Source: JACDAN01 sp035265935
Lineage (GTDB): Bacteria > Actinomycetota > Thermoleophilia > Gaiellales > Gaiellaceae
NCBI GenBank assembly: GCA_035265935.1
Contig: DATFOC010000070.1
Coordinates: 1 to 49,228, forward strand
DNA length: 49,228 bases
Direction: 5' to 3'
Shown in pieces: positions 31,789 to 38,756 of this stretch. The first letter of the stretch is position 1; each line of letters begins with the position of its first letter. A model generated the notes under the pieces. That model was not told the DNA's origin and did no database searches. It saw only the letters and a list, made by a program, of their open reading frames with translations. A program made the position numbers and the translations under genes.

Positions 31789-32250
31789 GTGACGGAGCTT
31801 CGCTTCGGAACCGTGCTCCTCGACCTGGCGACGACCGGAACAGTGGCGCGCACGCTTCTGCTCGAGTACATGCAGGGCTCCGACGCCGGCGACGACTTCC
31901 TGCTCTACACGCTGCTCGCCGTGGGCGGCGAGCCCAGCCCCACCGCGCTCGCGCAGAGGATGGGCGCGCCGCTGACGACCGTCTCCGATCGGCTCAACCG
32001 ATTGGTCGAGCGGGGCCATGCCGAGCGGATCAAGAACCCGTTGGACGGCAGGTCTGCGCTCTTCCGGCTCACGGACGAAGGCTGGAAGGCGCTCCGCGCC
32101 GTCCAGCCCCAATTCGTCGAGCTGCTCACGAACGTCACGGAGCGGCTCACACTCCCCGTGGACGACATCCGCCGTGGGCTCCAGGCGCTCGAGGACGCCT
32201 TGCGCGGGGAGCTGGCCGCGCTTAACGAGAAAAAAACTCCGGCACCGTAG
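31789..32250 (+). CDS. MarR family transcriptional regulator
   Basis: 153 aa winged helix. TALAQRMGAPLTTVSDRLNRLVERGHAERIKNPLDGRSALFRLTDEGWKAL covers the recognition helix and wing (about 45-95), with the DGRS pattern of MarR. Flanking helices form the dimer domain. GTG 31789 follows a short AT-rich hexamer by 6 nt. It trails the SDR-ligase-MaoC operon and may regulate it or itself. The C-terminal Lys-Lys is coded by a run of seven A, a potential slippage site of no clear meaning. Confidence 0.87.
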   Translation: MTELRFGTVLLDLATTGTVARTLLLEYMQGSDAGDDFLLYTLLAVGGEPSPTALAQRMGAPLTTVSDRLNRLVERGHAERIKNPLDGRSALFRLTDEGWKALRAVQPQFVELLTNVTERLTLPVDDIRRGLQALEDALRGELAALNEKKTPAP

Positions 32251-32270
32251 CTTTTCCTCCGACCCCGGAG

Positions 32271-32276
32271 TATCTT
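32271..32276 (+). promoter_or_regulatory. -10 element TATCTT of a leaderless lipoprotein gene
   Basis: TATCTT is followed by 6 nt and the ATG at 32283. It overlaps the right arm of an ACTCCGG/CCGGAGT inverted repeat (32236-32242, 32265-32271). Confidence 0.45.
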
Positions 32277-32282
32277 GCCGCC

Positions 32283-33203
32283 ATGTTGAAAGCCGCAGTC
32301 GCGATCATCGCGTCCGCCCTGCTCGCCGCGTGCGCGGAGGGCGCGACGCGTGCGACCGAGATCCTCGCGAAGATCGACGTCGGCGCCAGCGGGCCCTGCT
32401 CGGTCGCCTTCGAGGCGGGCGCGGCCTGGGCGACCGTTTTCCGGAGCAACGAGGTCGTCCGGATCGACCCGGCGACGAACGCCGTCACCCATCGCATCAC
32501 GACCGACGGAGGCCCCTGCGGCATCACGGCCGGGGCCGGGGCGCTCTGGGTCATGACCAACGCCGGGAACACCGTGCAGCGGATCGACCCCTCGACCGCG
32601 ACCGTCTCGGCGAGGATCCCCGTCGGCGCCGGGCCGTACGACGTCCTCTACGCGTTCGACTCGGTCTGGGTGACGAACTACGCCGACGGGACGATCCACC
32701 GCATCGACCCGACCACGAACCGCGTCGTCAGGCAGATCCGGATCGTCGGCGCGCCTGCCGGGCTGGCCGCCACCCGATCCGCCCTCTGGGTCGGCGAGGG
32801 CTCGGGCAAGACCATCGTCCGGATCAACCCCCGCACCAACCGGGTCGTGCGCCGGGTCGCCACCGGCGGAGCGTCACCCGAGTGGCTGGCAGCTCGCGGC
32901 TACTTCGTCTGGGCCGCGAACAGGCTCGACAACTCGGTCGCAAAGATCGACGAACGCAAGAACCGCCGCGTCGCGCTGATCAAGCGCGTGGGCAGTCAGC
33001 CGGTCGACGGCGGAATCGTCGCCGGCAGCCTCTGGGTGCCCAACCAGCGGAGCAACACGGTCGCCCGAATCCACCTGTCGCGGAACCGCGTCGTCGAGAC
33101 GGTGCGGGTCGGCACCGGCCCGTTCGTCGTCCCCGACCACGCGAGCGAGCTCTGGGTCGGGAGCTTCGGCGGCCGCGACATCTGGCGACTCAGGGCGGGC
33201 TAG
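32283..33203 (+). CDS. Lipoprotein beta-propeller (YVTN-like repeats)
   Basis: 306 aa. A lipoprotein signal (MLKAAVAIIASALLAAC) places Cys17 at the anchor. The rest is six to seven repeats of about 40 residues with the pattern W-V-x-N-x-x-x-x-T-V-x-R-I-D-P-x-T-N-x-V-x-x-x-I-x-V-G, a YVTN/NHL-like propeller. Such proteins are surface-exposed binding scaffolds; no catalytic residues are apparent. The start follows a -10 by 6 nt. It stands between a MarR gene and a pilin gene with no clear operon link. Confidence 0.85.
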   Translation: MLKAAVAIIASALLAACAEGATRATEILAKIDVGASGPCSVAFEAGAAWATVFRSNEVVRIDPATNAVTHRITTDGGPCGITAGAGALWVMTNAGNTVQRIDPSTATVSARIPVGAGPYDVLYAFDSVWVTNYADGTIHRIDPTTNRVVRQIRIVGAPAGLAATRSALWVGEGSGKTIVRINPRTNRVVRRVATGGASPEWLAARGYFVWAANRLDNSVAKIDERKNRRVALIKRVGSQPVDGGIVAGSLWVPNQRSNTVARIHLSRNRVVETVRVGTGPFVVPDHASELWVGSFGGRDIWRLRAG

Positions 33204-33226
33204 CTCTTTACACCCATTCTGGGCGA

Positions 33227-33349
33227 CTCGCACCGGATTCACTTGTGCGAGGGATGCGTCGCCTCCTCCCGACGTCCGATCTTTGGGGCGTCAGTTCAAA
33301 TCCAGGCGACGCGGCCACGCCGAGGTAGTTCACGGAGGTTCCAGGCGTG
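33227..33349 (+). promoter_or_regulatory. Structured leader upstream of the Flp pilin gene
   Basis: Four stems in series: CTCGCAC/GTGCGAG (33227-33233, 33245-33251); a 9-bp perfect stem GCGTCGCCT/AGGCGACGC (33256-33264, 33304-33312) enclosing GACGTCC/GGGCGTC-type pairing (33271-33277, 33286-33292, one GU); and CACGCC/GGCGTG (33316-33321, 33344-33349). The region holds no convincing gene. It could be a cis-regulatory RNA. I do not recognise a known riboswitch class. Confidence 0.4.
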
Positions 33350-33442
33350 AGCAAGCCATTCGCCCCCTCGAAACGGAGCAACTTCCTCGCCGCTGGACAG
33401 CGCCGACCCAGCACTGCTCAGCGACGGAAGGAGGTGAGCGAA

Positions 33443-33616
33443 GTGTCGAAGCGTTATCACCAGCTCGTCGCGCTGAGGAAGCGTGAGGACGGCCAGACCA
33501 TGGCCGAGTACGGCGTCGTGCTGGCCGTCATCACGATCGCCGTGTTCGGAGCGCTGACGCTGCTCTCGGGCAACATCGAGGGCGCCCTCAGCCGGGTCGC
33601 CGGCTTCATCTCCTAG
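33443..33616 (+). CDS. Flp/Fap family type IVb pilin
   Basis: 57-aa prepilin. A basic leader ends RKREDG; cleavage is expected between G17 and Q18, with the conserved Glu at +5 (QTMAE) and a hydrophobic helix of about 20 residues. The GTG at 33443 is decided by AAGGAGGTGA (33428-33437), a perfect anti-16S match, although the frame is open back to a GTG at 33347 that would add 32 residues. Assembled by a Tad secretion system, none of whose genes are in this window. A long structured leader precedes it and a strong terminator follows. Confidence 0.9.
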   Translation: MSKRYHQLVALRKREDGQTMAEYGVVLAVITIAVFGALTLLSGNIEGALSRVAGFIS

Positions 33617-33633
33617 TAGGTCGCAGCTCAGCT

Positions 33634-33669
33634 GGCCGAAGCCCGCCGAGATCCCGGCGGGCTTCGGCC
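33634..33669. terminator. Bidirectional terminator between convergent pilin and DivIVA-like genes
   Basis: Perfect 15-bp stem GGCCGAAGCCCGCCG / CGGCGGGCTTCGGCC with loop AGATCC, then TTGTTC on the plus strand. It fills the gap between the stops at 33616 and 33674. Confidence 0.8.
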
Positions 33670-33673
33670 TTGT

Positions 33674-34342
33674 TCAAGCCTGCGTCTGCTGCTCGGGCTC
33701 CGGCACAGCCTCGATGTGACGCCGTCCGTCGCCTTCATCCTCCTCGTTCTCCCCCGGCACTGGTTGCGGAGCCGAACGGGCAGCCGCTTGGCTGGCGACC
33801 TCTTCGAGCTGTTCGGCCAGAGCTCGCACGCCGCCGAGCAGCTCTTCGCGCTGCCCGTGCACCGATTCGGTGTCGGCCTCCAGCCGGCGTAGGCCGGCTT
33901 CGGCCTCGGCCTGCTCGGTGGCGATCTCCTCGCGGGCCTCAGCGAGGATCCGCTCGGCTTCCGCCTTGGCCTCCGTGATGATGGTCTCCGCCTCCTGCTG
34001 CGCCCCCGCGACGTGTTCGGCCGCCTCGGCCTGTGACCGGTCGGCGCGAGTGCTCGCATCGACGACGAGCTCGGCGGCCTCTGCCTTCGCGCGCGCGGTC
34101 GCTGCTTCCGCTTCCTGCCGGGCGCTCGCCGTGATCTCATCCGCCGCCTCGCGTGCTCGCTGGAGGATGGCGCTGGTCTGCTCCCCGACCTTCTCGAGTG
34201 CGTGCCTGACGGCGGCCTTGGGCGAGCTCGAGATCTCGAGCTCGGCGATCACGGCGTTGACGCGCTCTACATAGGCGTCGACGGCGTCGCGGTCGTACCC
34301 TCGGACCGCGCCCGGAAACGAGACGTCACGAACGGCCTTCAA
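33674..34342 (-). CDS. DivIVA-domain coiled-coil protein
   Basis: 222 aa. The N-terminal SFPGAVRGYDRDAVDAYVERVNAVIAELE is the DivIVA/Wag31 membrane-binding motif. About residues 45-180 form an almost unbroken Ala/Glu-rich coiled coil, and the last 35 are acidic and disordered. Such proteins mark poles or septa, or organise wall synthesis. The TTG start has GGGAGGAG upstream, which is the only good site. That Shine-Dalgarno can pair with CTCCC just before it. Convergent with the Flp pilin gene. Confidence 0.82.
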   Translation of the reverse strand: MKAVRDVSFPGAVRGYDRDAVDAYVERVNAVIAELEISSSPKAAVRHALEKVGEQTSAILQRAREAADEITASARQEAEAATARAKAEAAELVVDASTRADRSQAEAAEHVAGAQQEAETIITEAKAEAERILAEAREEIATEQAEAEAGLRRLEADTESVHGQREELLGGVRALAEQLEEVASQAAARSAPQPVPGENEEDEGDGRRHIEAVPEPEQQTQA

Positions 34343-34354
34343 GAGCTCGTTCTC

Positions 34355-34368
34355 CTCCCTTCTGGGAG
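34355..34368 (-). promoter_or_regulatory. Small hairpin over the DivIVA-like ribosome site
   Basis: On the minus strand CTCCC-AGAA-GGGAG; the right arm is part of the Shine-Dalgarno GGGAGGAG. Five base pairs plus a possible GU could limit initiation. May be coincidental. Confidence 0.3.
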
Positions 34369-34592
34369 ATTTGCCGTCGACTCAGGTTCGAGTATGCCCT
34401 ACCGCGACGAGGCGCGCTGCCATCGGGCGCCCCACTCGGTGACGCCGTTCGTCGGCGTGAGCTGGCTGACGTCGGTGCCGTTGCTGCGCACGGCAAGCAG
34501 CCAGCGGCGAAGCATCAAGCGCTATTCCAGGCTGCGCCGCACTCGAAGCGTCCTCTCGTTGCGCTGAAGGGGCGCGAGGACGGACCATGGCT

Positions 34593-34655
34593 CGGCGCTC
34601 AAGCGATGCTCCAGGTGTCGCCGGCGCTCAAGCGATGCTCCAGGTGTCGCCGGCG
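34593..34655. repeat. 29-bp tandem duplication at the 3' end of korB
   Basis: Two exact copies of a 29-bp unit (34593-34621, 34622-34650) plus 5 bp of a third. One copy encodes the last residues of KorB and its stop; the other is downstream and noncoding. The rest of the 285-bp gap to the DivIVA-like gene shows only a candidate -10 CATACT before that gene and a 68-codon minus-strand frame (34382-34588) that does not look like protein. Confidence 0.8.
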
Positions 34656-35725
34656 TGGAGCAGCTTCGTCAGGTCGCCCTCGCCCAGCTCTCGCCTCGTG
34701 ACCTCGATCTGCTCGGCCATCATCTCGTCGTAGACCGGGCGCTCGACCGCGCGGAAGATCCCGATCGGCGTCGGGCCGACCGGCGTGTGGGACAGGCGGG
34801 ACAGAGCGAACGCCAGGGACGGGTCGTCCGCGCTCTCGTCGTGCCGGAGCAATGCCTCCGCGCCGACCGTCTTCACGTCGATGATCTCCACCCCACCTTC
34901 CGGGCGCGAGACGACTCCCTGCTCGAGCGTCTCCCCCTCGCCGCCGAAGCGGATCGGCTCACCGTGCTCCAGCAGGATCCGATTCGCCTTGTCGTCGCGC
35001 ACCGCGTCGAACGCGCCGTCGTTGTAGACGTTGCAGTTCTGGTAGATCTCGACGAACACCGAGCCCCTGTGCTCGGCCGCCCTCCGCAGCACGCCCGTCA
35101 AGTGCGACTTGTCCGTGTCGATCGAGCGCGCCACGAACGTCGCCTCGGCGCCGAGCGCGAGCGAAACCGGGTTGAACGGGTAGTCCAGCGACCCGAACGG
35201 CGTCGTCTTGTTGTGCGTCCCGAGCGGGGAGGTCGGCGAGTACTGCCCCTTCGTCAGCCCGTAGATCTGGTTGTTGAAGAGCAGGATCTTGAGGTTGACG
35301 TTCCGCCGTAGGGCGTGGATCAGGTGGTTGCCGCCGATCGACAGCGCGTCGCCGTCGCCGGTTACGACCCACACGGAGAGGTCCGGCCGCGACGACGACA
35401 GCCCCGTCGCGATCGCGGGCGCACGCCCGTGGATCGAGTGCATCCCGTACGTCCGCATGTAGTACGGAAACCGCGCGGCGCACCCGATCCCCGACACGAA
35501 CACAATGCGTTCGCGCGGCACGCCGAGCTCGGGCATGAACTGCTGCATCGCGGCGAGGATCGCGTAGTCCCCGCAGCCGGGGCACCAGCGGACCTCCTGA
35601 TCGGACTTGAAGTCCTTCGCGGTCAGCTGGATCGTCGGCTTCGCTTGCGATGCCGACTCGAGGTCATGCCGGCTTTGCCGGCGTGGCCGGTCGCTTCGCC
35701 CCTTTCCGCCGTTCGTCTCGCTCAT
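34628..35725 (-). CDS. korB: 2-oxoacid:ferredoxin oxidoreductase beta subunit
   Basis: TPP-binding subunit (365 aa) that decarboxylates a 2-oxoacid, most likely 2-oxoglutarate, to acyl-CoA with ferredoxin reduction. VRWCPGCGDYAIL and SGIGCAARFPYYM carry conserved cysteines, and GDGDALSIGGNHLIHALRRNVNLKILLFNNQIYGLTKGQ is the TPP-Mg site. The ATG at 35725 overlaps the lipoprotein stop (ATGA). The first about 30 residues (SETNGGKGRSDRPRRQSRHDLESASQAKP) are not family-like and include a 29-bp repeat also found at 19359-19387. No ferredoxin gene is adjacent. Confidence 0.93.
   Translation of the reverse strand: MSETNGGKGRSDRPRRQSRHDLESASQAKPTIQLTAKDFKSDQEVRWCPGCGDYAILAAMQQFMPELGVPRERIVFVSGIGCAARFPYYMRTYGMHSIHGRAPAIATGLSSSRPDLSVWVVTGDGDALSIGGNHLIHALRRNVNLKILLFNNQIYGLTKGQYSPTSPLGTHNKTTPFGSLDYPFNPVSLALGAEATFVARSIDTDKSHLTGVLRRAAEHRGSVFVEIYQNCNVYNDGAFDAVRDDKANRILLEHGEPIRFGGEGETLEQGVVSRPEGGVEIIDVKTVGAEALLRHDESADDPSLAFALSRLSHTPVGPTPIGIFRAVERPVYDEMMAEQIEVTRRELGEGDLTKLLHAGDTWSIA
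35660..35688 (-). repeat. GC-rich 29-bp dispersed repeat inside a coding region, copy B
   Basis: On the minus strand begins GGCCACGCCGGCAAAGCCGG and ends CATGACCTC; 26 of 29 bases match the copy at 19359-19387. It encodes part of the unconserved N-terminal extension of KorB. GCCGGC-loop-GCCGGC can fold as a hairpin. Confidence 0.55.
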
Positions 35726-36147
35726 TGCGCCGGGATCACCCCGCACATGATCGGCTTCATCGTCTTGTCGTCCTCGATCGTGAGGATGAACTCGCCGGTT
35801 GCCACCTCGTCGATCGGCACGAAGATCTGACCCTGGCCGAGGTTCGCCGTCGTGAAGCCGAGGTCGTGCACGACCTCGGAGCCCGGCGAGTCACAGGTGC
35901 CGCCTCGGACGTAGATCGGGTCGAGGTCCGACGTGCCCGTGATCTCGATCGTCACGTCCGTCGAGGCGGCCCCCGAATGGAGCTCGGCGGTACCTGATTT
36001 GCCGGAGCCGTTCTGCTCTTCGAGCGTGACGGCCACCGTTCCGCCGCCGCCGCCGCCACCCCCGCCACCGCTGCCGCCGTCGCCGCCACCGCCGCAGGCC
36101 GAGGCCAGGCCGACGAGCATCACTCCGAGTACGAGTCGCAGTTTCAC
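35722..36147 (-). CDS. Small lipoprotein between korA and korB
   Basis: 141 aa. Signal MKLRLVLGVMLVGLASAC with lipobox ending at Cys18, then a 20-residue linker almost wholly Gly. The domain VTLEEQNGSGKSGTAELHSGAASTDVTIEITGTSDLDPIYVRGGTCD resembles CHRD/superoxide-dismutase-like extracellular domains, with a late Cys (MCGVI) that may form a disulfide. Its GTG overlaps the korA stop (GTGA), and its stop overlaps the korB start (ATGA). An exported protein is thus translationally locked between two subunits of a cytosolic enzyme; its role there is unknown. Confidence 0.82.
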   Translation of the reverse strand: MKLRLVLGVMLVGLASACGGGGDGGSGGGGGGGGGGTVAVTLEEQNGSGKSGTAELHSGAASTDVTIEITGTSDLDPIYVRGGTCDSPGSEVVHDLGFTTANLGQGQIFVPIDEVATGEFILTIEDDKTMKPIMCGVIPAQ

Positions 36148-37979
36148 AGCATCCCCTCCATGGCTTCAGCCAGCTCCGACGACCGGAACGGGAGACCGCG
36201 CACCCGGTTGTAGCCAACCGCGTCGACGAGGAACTCGGCCCGCACCAGCTTGAGGAGCTGTCCAAGATTCATCTCCGGAACCAGGATCTTCTCGTATCTG
36301 CGAAGCACATCGCCGGTGTTGCGGGGGAAGGGGTTCAGGTAGCTCAGGTGGGCGTGCGCAACCTTGCCGCCGTCGCCGCGCACGCGGCGCACGCCGGCGG
36401 CCACGGGCCCGTAGGTCCCGCCCCAGCTGAGGACGAGCAGCTCCTCGCCGCCCTCCTCGTCCACGGTGAGCTCCGGGATGTCCGCGGCGATGCCCGCGAC
36501 CTTTTGAGCACGGATCCGGACCATGTGGTCGTGGTTGTCGGGGTCGTACGAGACGTTGCCGGTCCCGTCCGCCTTCTCGAGCCCGCCGATCCGGTGCTCG
36601 AGGCCGGGCGTGCCGGGAATCGCCCACGGCCGCGCCAGTGTCTCGGCGTCCCGAAGGTACGGCAGGAAGCCGCCCTCATGGTCGGGCGCGTCGGCGAAGT
36701 CCACCGGGATCTCCGGATAGCTCTCGAGGTCGGGGATCAGCCACGGCTCCGAGCCGTTGGCGAGGTAGGCGTCCGAGAGCAGGAAGACGGGCGTTCGGTA
36801 CTTGAGCGCGATCCTGGCCGCCTCGATCGCCGCGTCGAAGCAGCCGCCGGGCGTCGAGGCGGCGATCACCGGCACCGGCGACTCGGCGTTCCGGCCCCAC
36901 ATCGCAAGCAGGAGGTCGGCCTGTTCGGGCTTGGTCGGCATCCCCGTCGACGGGCCGGCGCGCTGGACGTCGATCATCACGAGCGGCAGCTCGAGCGTGA
37001 CGGCAAGGCCGATCGTCTCCATCTTCAGGACGACGCCGGGGCCGCTCGACGTGCAGACGCCGAGCGCGCCGCCGAAGCTCGCGCCGAGTGCGGCGCCGAC
37101 GGCGGAGATCTCGTCCTCCGCCTGGAAGGTCCGGACGCCGAAGTCCTTGCGGCGCGAAAGGTCCTCGAGGATCTCCGACGCCGGCGTGATGGGGTAGGCA
37201 CCCAGGAAGAGCGGGAGGCCGCTCTTGACCGATGCGGCGATCAGGCCGAGCGTCAGCGCCTGGTTGCCGCGGATGTTGCGATATGTGCCCGGCGGGAGGT
37301 CTGCGGGGGCGACCTCGTACGTGACGCGGAAGTCCTCGCTCGTCTCGCCGTAGGCCCAGCCGGCCTTGAACGCTTTCGTGTTCGCCTCGGCGATGTCGGG
37401 CTTGGCCTTGAACTTCCTGGAGATGAAGTCGAGCGTCCCGCTCTTCGGCCGGTGATAGAGCCACGACATCAGCCCGAGCGCGAACATGTTCTTCGAGCGC
37501 TCGGCCTCGCGCTTCGTGACCTTCACGTCCTTCAGCGCCTCCAGCGTCAACGAGGTGAGCGGCACCTCGTGGACGTGGAAGTCGCCCAGCGTCCCGTCTC
37601 CGAGTGGGTTGGCCGAGTAGCCGGCCTTCTCGAGGTTCCGGTCCGTGAACGCGTCCCGGTTGACGATCAGCGTGCCGCCCTTCGGGAGGTCACGGATGTT
37701 CGTCCGCAGCGCGGCGGGGTTCATCGCGACCAGCACGTTGGGCTGGTCGCCCGGCGTGAGGATGTCGTGGTCGGAGAAGTGGATCTGGAAGCCCGAGACG
37801 CCGGGCAACGAGCCTGCCGGCGCCCGGATCTCGGCGGGGAAATCGGGCAGCGTGGAAAGGTCGTTGCCGAGCACCGCCGTTTCGCTCGTGAAGCGGGCCC
37901 CGGTGAGCTGCATCCCGTCGCCGGAGTCGCCCGCGAAGCGGATGACGACGCGGTCTAGCTGTTCGACGGGTTTGGCCAT
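36144..37979 (-). CDS. korA: 2-oxoacid:ferredoxin oxidoreductase, fused gamma-alpha subunit
   Basis: 611 aa. The gamma domain (about 8-190) starts VIRFAGDSGDGMQLTGARFTSE, and the alpha domain (about 225-600) has GNQALTLGLIAASVKSGLPLFLGAYPITPASEILEDLS and VMIDVQRAGPSTGMPTKPEQADLL. This fused layout is the CoA-dependent 2-oxoglutarate enzyme of actinobacteria and other aerobes. It feeds reduced ferredoxin and succinyl-CoA metabolism. Start is ATG 37979; no clear ribosome site. A 15-bp terminator hairpin insulates it from the upstream cupin gene. KorA is adjacent to the lipoprotein and KorB in one operon. Confidence 0.94.
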   Translation of the reverse strand: MAKPVEQLDRVVIRFAGDSGDGMQLTGARFTSETAVLGNDLSTLPDFPAEIRAPAGSLPGVSGFQIHFSDHDILTPGDQPNVLVAMNPAALRTNIRDLPKGGTLIVNRDAFTDRNLEKAGYSANPLGDGTLGDFHVHEVPLTSLTLEALKDVKVTKREAERSKNMFALGLMSWLYHRPKSGTLDFISRKFKAKPDIAEANTKAFKAGWAYGETSEDFRVTYEVAPADLPPGTYRNIRGNQALTLGLIAASVKSGLPLFLGAYPITPASEILEDLSRRKDFGVRTFQAEDEISAVGAALGASFGGALGVCTSSGPGVVLKMETIGLAVTLELPLVMIDVQRAGPSTGMPTKPEQADLLLAMWGRNAESPVPVIAASTPGGCFDAAIEAARIALKYRTPVFLLSDAYLANGSEPWLIPDLESYPEIPVDFADAPDHEGGFLPYLRDAETLARPWAIPGTPGLEHRIGGLEKADGTGNVSYDPDNHDHMVRIRAQKVAGIAADIPELTVDEEGGEELLVLSWGGTYGPVAAGVRRVRGDGGKVAHAHLSYLNPFPRNTGDVLRRYEKILVPEMNLGQLLKLVRAEFLVDAVGYNRVRGLPFRSSELAEAMEGML

Positions 37980-38018
37980 TGCGGCCCTACGAGGTATAGC
38001 AGCGTCTCGCAGCAGGTA

Positions 38019-38053
38019 GCACGGGGCGCCTCCACGAAGGAGGCGCCCCGTGC
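38019..38053 (-). terminator. Terminator after the cupin/TPR genes
   Basis: Perfect 15-bp stem GCACGGGGCGCCTCC / GGAGGCGCCCCGTGC with loop ACGAA, 12 bp after the stop at 38066 on the minus strand. No T-run follows. It separates the cupin pair from korA. Confidence 0.75.
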
Positions 38054-38065
38054 CTTCCCTTCCCG

Positions 38066-38743
38066 CTACTTCGTCAACACGTCGAAGCGCGGGTCTTCGC
38101 GGATGGCGTCCAGATCCTCGTCGGAGCGGATGAGCTCCTTGATGCGGTCGTTCAGCTCGACGGCTCGTCGCAGATGCTCGATCGCCTCGTCGGCCTGTCC
38201 GGCTCGGGCCTCGAAGCAGGCGGCGTTGAAGGACGCAACGGCATCGTTCGGCCGCTTCTCCACCACGACGAGTTGCTTGGCGGCGGCGGTCTCGTAGTCG
38301 CCCTCGTTGTAGGCCTTGAAGGCTTCCGCCGCCTCTTCCGGCGCCGGCTCGTAAGCCTTGCCCGGCGTCCCGCCGATCGCAAGGATCGTCGTGCCGTCTT
38401 CCTTCGCAGTCGCCTTCCGCTTTGCCGTCGGCTGCACGAGGACCAACGAGCCGGCAGGTGCCTCAACGCTGTCGCCGTCGATCTCGAACGTCGCCGTGCC
38501 GTTCAGGACGATGTAGAGCTCTTCTTGTCCGGCCTCGCCGAGCAAGGTCTCGTCGTGCTCTCGGATCACGTCGACGTCGCTCGGCGCCCGGTACGCGTTG
38601 GTGCCGAACGACGTGATGCCGAAGCGCCGTCGGACATCGAAGCGCTGCCGTCCGTCGTCCGTTGCGTCGGGCGCAAGGAGCGGCGCGGGCTCGAGCTCGT
38701 CCAGCCTCGCGACGACGTAGGCCTTTTCCGTTGCAGTTGCCAT
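38066..38743 (-). CDS. Cupin domain protein with C-terminal TPR-like helices, paralogue 1
   Basis: 225 aa. Residues about 40-130 are a cupin (REHDETLLGEAGQEELYIVLNGTATFEIDGD; TTILAIGGTPGKAYEP). About 140-225 is a TPR-like helical tail (AFKAYNEGDYETAAAKQLVVVEKRPNDAVASFNAACFEARAGQADEAIEHLRRAVELN). A strong GGAGG precedes the ATG. It is a tandem paralogue of the next gene: the motifs GQEELY-L-G-ATF--DG, TTILAIGGTPGKAYE and FN-AC-EAR-G-ADdAI-HL are common to both. Metal ligands are incomplete (only one His in motif 1), so a sensing role is more likely than catalysis. Confidence 0.83.
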   Translation of the reverse strand: MATATEKAYVVARLDELEPAPLLAPDATDDGRQRFDVRRRFGITSFGTNAYRAPSDVDVIREHDETLLGEAGQEELYIVLNGTATFEIDGDSVEAPAGSLVLVQPTAKRKATAKEDGTTILAIGGTPGKAYEPAPEEAAEAFKAYNEGDYETAAAKQLVVVEKRPNDAVASFNAACFEARAGQADEAIEHLRRAVELNDRIKELIRSDEDLDAIREDPRFDVLTK

Positions 38744-38756
38744 CGGCTCCCTCCTC

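Noticed and set aside
32236..32271. Rho-independent terminator facing the minus strand (ACTCCGG/CCGGAGT then T7)
   Set aside because: No minus-strand gene precedes it; the T-run is the complement of Lys codons in the MarR gene. Could end antisense RNA but unsupported.
33256..33312. tRNA-like element (9-bp acceptor-like stem, TTCAAAT loop)
   Set aside because: Only 57 nt; the T-arm does not pair, there is no recognisable anticodon arm, and no D-arm. Kept as a generic structured leader.
33347..33442. Longer Flp pilin start at 33347
   Set aside because: The perfect AAGGAGGTGA before GTG 33443 and the normal prepilin leader length favour the later start.
34382..34588. 68-codon minus-strand frame between korB and the DivIVA-like gene
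   Set aside because: Low-complexity Arg/Ala composition, no recognisable motif, no ribosome site.
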